The notes under the pieces: model-generated
Databases searched by the model: none
What the model was told of the DNA's origin: nothing
What the model saw: the letters and a program-made list of their open reading frames with translations, nothing else
Shown: in pieces, positions 24,126 through 25,798 of the stretch
Layout of the letters: each line of letters begins with the position of its first letter
Position numbering within the stretch: the stretch's first letter is position 1
Translations under genes and position numbers: made by a program
Assembly: GCA_038231615.1 (NCBI GenBank)
Contig: JBBRLA010000026.1
Coordinates: 1 to 25,798, forward strand
DNA: 25,798 bases
Source: JBBRLA01 sp038231615
GTDB taxonomy: Bacteria > Myxococcota_A > Polyangia > Palsa-1104 > JAEUJZ01
Reading direction: 5' to 3'

Positions 24126-25682
24126 GTGGCCGTGTCCCGTAACCTCCGTCGGCGCCGTCGGCGCCCTCAGCCTACACTTGCGCTCTGTGACCTGGCGCCC
24201 TTTTTAGGCCCAGAGACCGCGTCGGCACCGCCTAACTTGACCCTGGCCCCCGAGGCGGGTCACACTTGGCAGGCACAGGTGCAAGGACAGGGGCCAGCGC
24301 AACTCATGACCGAGCCACTGGGCGACATCCGAGAGTTCCCCCCCCCAGGGCTAGTGCAAGGCCAGGGGCAAGGAATAGAACCCCTGGTACCCCTGGAGCG
24401 TCCGCTGGTGGCGGCACCCACGCCCGCCTCGCAGAGCCATCGCCTCCTCATCGACGAAGAACCCGAACTCGATCTGGCCTTGAGGCCCGCCGCCGCCTCG
24501 ACTCCCAGGGAGCCCTCCCAAAGGACCCTTCTTTTCCCCCTCACCGCCGAGGTCGGGCCCCTTCTGCCCCCGCCCGCGGCCGGCGCCCGGCTGCCGCTTC
24601 CTAGCGTGGAGGCCCACGTCGCCCCCGGGCCCAAGCGGCGGTTCAGCCAGCCGCTGCTCTACGGGGCGGCCTCGTTGCTGCTGGGCGGGACGCTTCTTTG
24701 CACTTGGATGACCGCAAAGCCTCGCTCCCGGACAGGGCGCAAGCATGATGTTGATGACACCCTCGTCGCCGCCCGTCTCACCTCGGGCCTGGGCGCCCTG
24801 TCGGAGGCCGAGCGGACGCGGGACTGGACCCTGCAGCAGGAGCGCGCACAGCTCCTGCTGCACCTCCCCGAGGCCGGCCCGACCCTGCGGGCACGGGCGC
24901 AGCGGGCCCACGACCACGCTGCCATCGAGCAGGCCAACCTCCTTATCTATGATCGCTTCCTCCACGCGGTGGCCTTTCGCGCCGCCGACGCTGCGGTGCT
25001 CTCCTACACCGAACTCTCCGAGGGGTCGGTGTACCGCACTCTGGGCCGGGCCGGCTACCTGGAAATGCGCCTCGACTTCGTCGCCGGCCACCTGGAGTAC
25101 GCCCGCGCCGCACTGCGCCGACGAGGCTGTCGCGAGGCCCAGCCCCACCTGGACGCGATCCTCGCCGTCTCCCCCGAGTCCACCGCCGACCCGGAAGTGA
25201 GCCGTCTCGCCCAACGCTGCCGCGCCCAGCCGCCGGCCCGCCCGACCCTGGCTGTGGCCCCCATGTCCATGAGGACCGCCGCGCCGACCGACTCCCCGAA
25301 GGACCCGGCTTCCCGACCCCCAGAGGGGCTGGTGGATCACATCCCCGGCGCCGGCCGCGCCCAGTCGGTGCACGCCCGCAACATCGCCGCCGCCGCCGCC
25401 TTCTATGCCCAGGGCGCCCCACAGCGGTCGGCCGCGCCGGCGCCAACGCCAACGACAGTAGACGATGCCCAGCAAGCCTACATCGGCGGCAACTACCGCC
25501 AGGCCATCCACATCGCCCACCGCCACACCGAGAGCGATCCGGATCGCGCTTGGCGGGTCATCGGCGGTGCCGCCTGTTACCTGGGCGACGGGGGCCTGGT
25601 GCGGGAGACCCTGTACCACCTGAATGACAAGTCCCAGGAGTTCGTCCGCCGCATCTGTCAACGAAACGGGCTAACGCCTTGA
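24126..25682 (+). CDS. Membrane protein with the C-terminal tail of myxobacterial Ser/Thr kinases, no kinase domain
   Basis: 518 residues if it starts at the GTG at 24126; the start is uncertain, with other GTG codons nearby. The N-terminal 170 residues are Pro/Leu-rich, low in recognisable structure and preceded by an Arg cluster. One membrane segment follows (about 179-198, LLYGAASLLLGGTLLCTWM). A helical region (about 210-375) contains paired units around LLIYDRFLHAVAFRAADAAV and ARAALRRRGCREAQPHLDAIL. After a Pro-rich linker, the last 75 residues (AQQAYIGGNYRQAIHIAHRH, AWRVIGGAACYLGDGGLV, FVRRICQRNGL) match the TPR-like tail that ends many Myxococcota Ser/Thr kinases. No kinase motifs (G-x-G, V-A-x-K, H-R-D, D-F-G) are present. 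The function is unknown; it may be a scaffold related to kinase signalling. Confidence 0.75.
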   Translation: MAVSRNLRRRRRRPQPTLALCDLAPFLGPETASAPPNLTLAPEAGHTWQAQVQGQGPAQLMTEPLGDIREFPPPGLVQGQGQGIEPLVPLERPLVAAPTPASQSHRLLIDEEPELDLALRPAAASTPREPSQRTLLFPLTAEVGPLLPPPAAGARLPLPSVEAHVAPGPKRRFSQPLLYGAASLLLGGTLLCTWMTAKPRSRTGRKHDVDDTLVAARLTSGLGALSEAERTRDWTLQQERAQLLLHLPEAGPTLRARAQRAHDHAAIEQANLLIYDRFLHAVAFRAADAAVLSYTELSEGSVYRTLGRAGYLEMRLDFVAGHLEYARAALRRRGCREAQPHLDAILAVSPESTADPEVSRLAQRCRAQPPARPTLAVAPMSMRTAAPTDSPKDPASRPPEGLVDHIPGAGRAQSVHARNIAAAAAFYAQGAPQRSAAPAPTPTTVDDAQQAYIGGNYRQAIHIAHRHTESDPDRAWRVIGGAACYLGDGGLVRETLYHLNDKSQEFVRRICQRNGLTP

Positions 25683-25798
25683 AACACGGGCCCGATCCCG
25701 ATCGCCAGGGGCGGCCGTGCAAACGTCGTCATTTTAGCCCGGCGAAAAACCCTGTACAATATCACCAGTGCTACCCATCGATGAACGGCGCTACGCCA
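25683..25798. other. Intergenic end of the window, possible start of a further gene
   Basis: No complete gene is present. A TACAAT hexamer (25755-25760) resembles a -10 element but has only a poor -35 (TTTTAG at 25732-25737). An ATG at 25781 opens a frame (M-N-G-A-T-P) that runs off the window; it has no clear ribosome-binding site and cannot be judged. Confidence 0.25.

Overview
The window is GC-rich and gene-dense and most probably comes from a Myxococcota (former Deltaproteobacteria) chromosome. The evidence is the combination of protein families. There is an FHA protein with an AgmX/PglI-type C-terminus, several large TPR proteins, and a D-x-D-C-x-x-G cysteine motif in an OmpA lipoprotein. 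There is also a C-terminal tail typical of myxobacterial Ser/Thr kinases, and an Hsp70/GrpE pair outside the usual dnaK locus, as in the Myxococcus sglK/grpS arrangement. No database search was possible, so the lineage is inferred.

Layout. 1-457: the end of an ISAzo13-like insertion sequence, cut by the window edge and abutting the stop codon of the next gene. 461-10041, all minus strand: a chaperone-type cluster read in the order GrpE-like, NAD-dependent reductase, Hsp70, zinc-ribbon/TPR protein, J-like/TPR membrane protein, FHA/TonB-like membrane protein. 10232-12973 (plus): ComEC DNA-uptake channel, running 31 bp into the convergent gene for a small lipoprotein (12943-13503). 13584-14422: a small unknown protein and a His-rich repeat protein. 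14616-17529 (plus): a lipase-like hydrolase with a prepilin-type N-terminus, a DUF1345 membrane protein, and a receiver/PilZ-like regulator. 17548-20999 (minus): a polysaccharide co-polymerase/tyrosine kinase translationally coupled to a GT4 glycosyltransferase. 21135-23939 (minus): an OmpA/Pal-like lipoprotein and a 687-residue TPR protein with a good sigma70 promoter. 24126-25682 (plus): a membrane protein with the kinase-type tail but no kinase domain.

How it may work together. The 461-10041 cluster looks like a dedicated, specialised Hsp70 system. Hsp70 and its exchange factor are present, but the only J-like protein lacks the HPD motif and is fused to TPRs and membrane segments. The last gene joins a phosphothreonine-reading FHA domain to a TonB-like periplasmic domain. 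My inference is that it folds or assembles an envelope machine, perhaps for motility or surface polysaccharide, under Ser/Thr-kinase control. The polysaccharide genes, OmpA lipoprotein and PilZ-like regulator nearby fit a cell-surface theme.

The most notable sequence-level observations are an apparent start-codon change (ATG to AGG) in the Hsp70 gene, a 39-bp duplication of a gene end that separates two coupled genes, a 125-bp structured inverted repeat at 2695-2819, and a prepilin-like processing site on a lipase-like protein.
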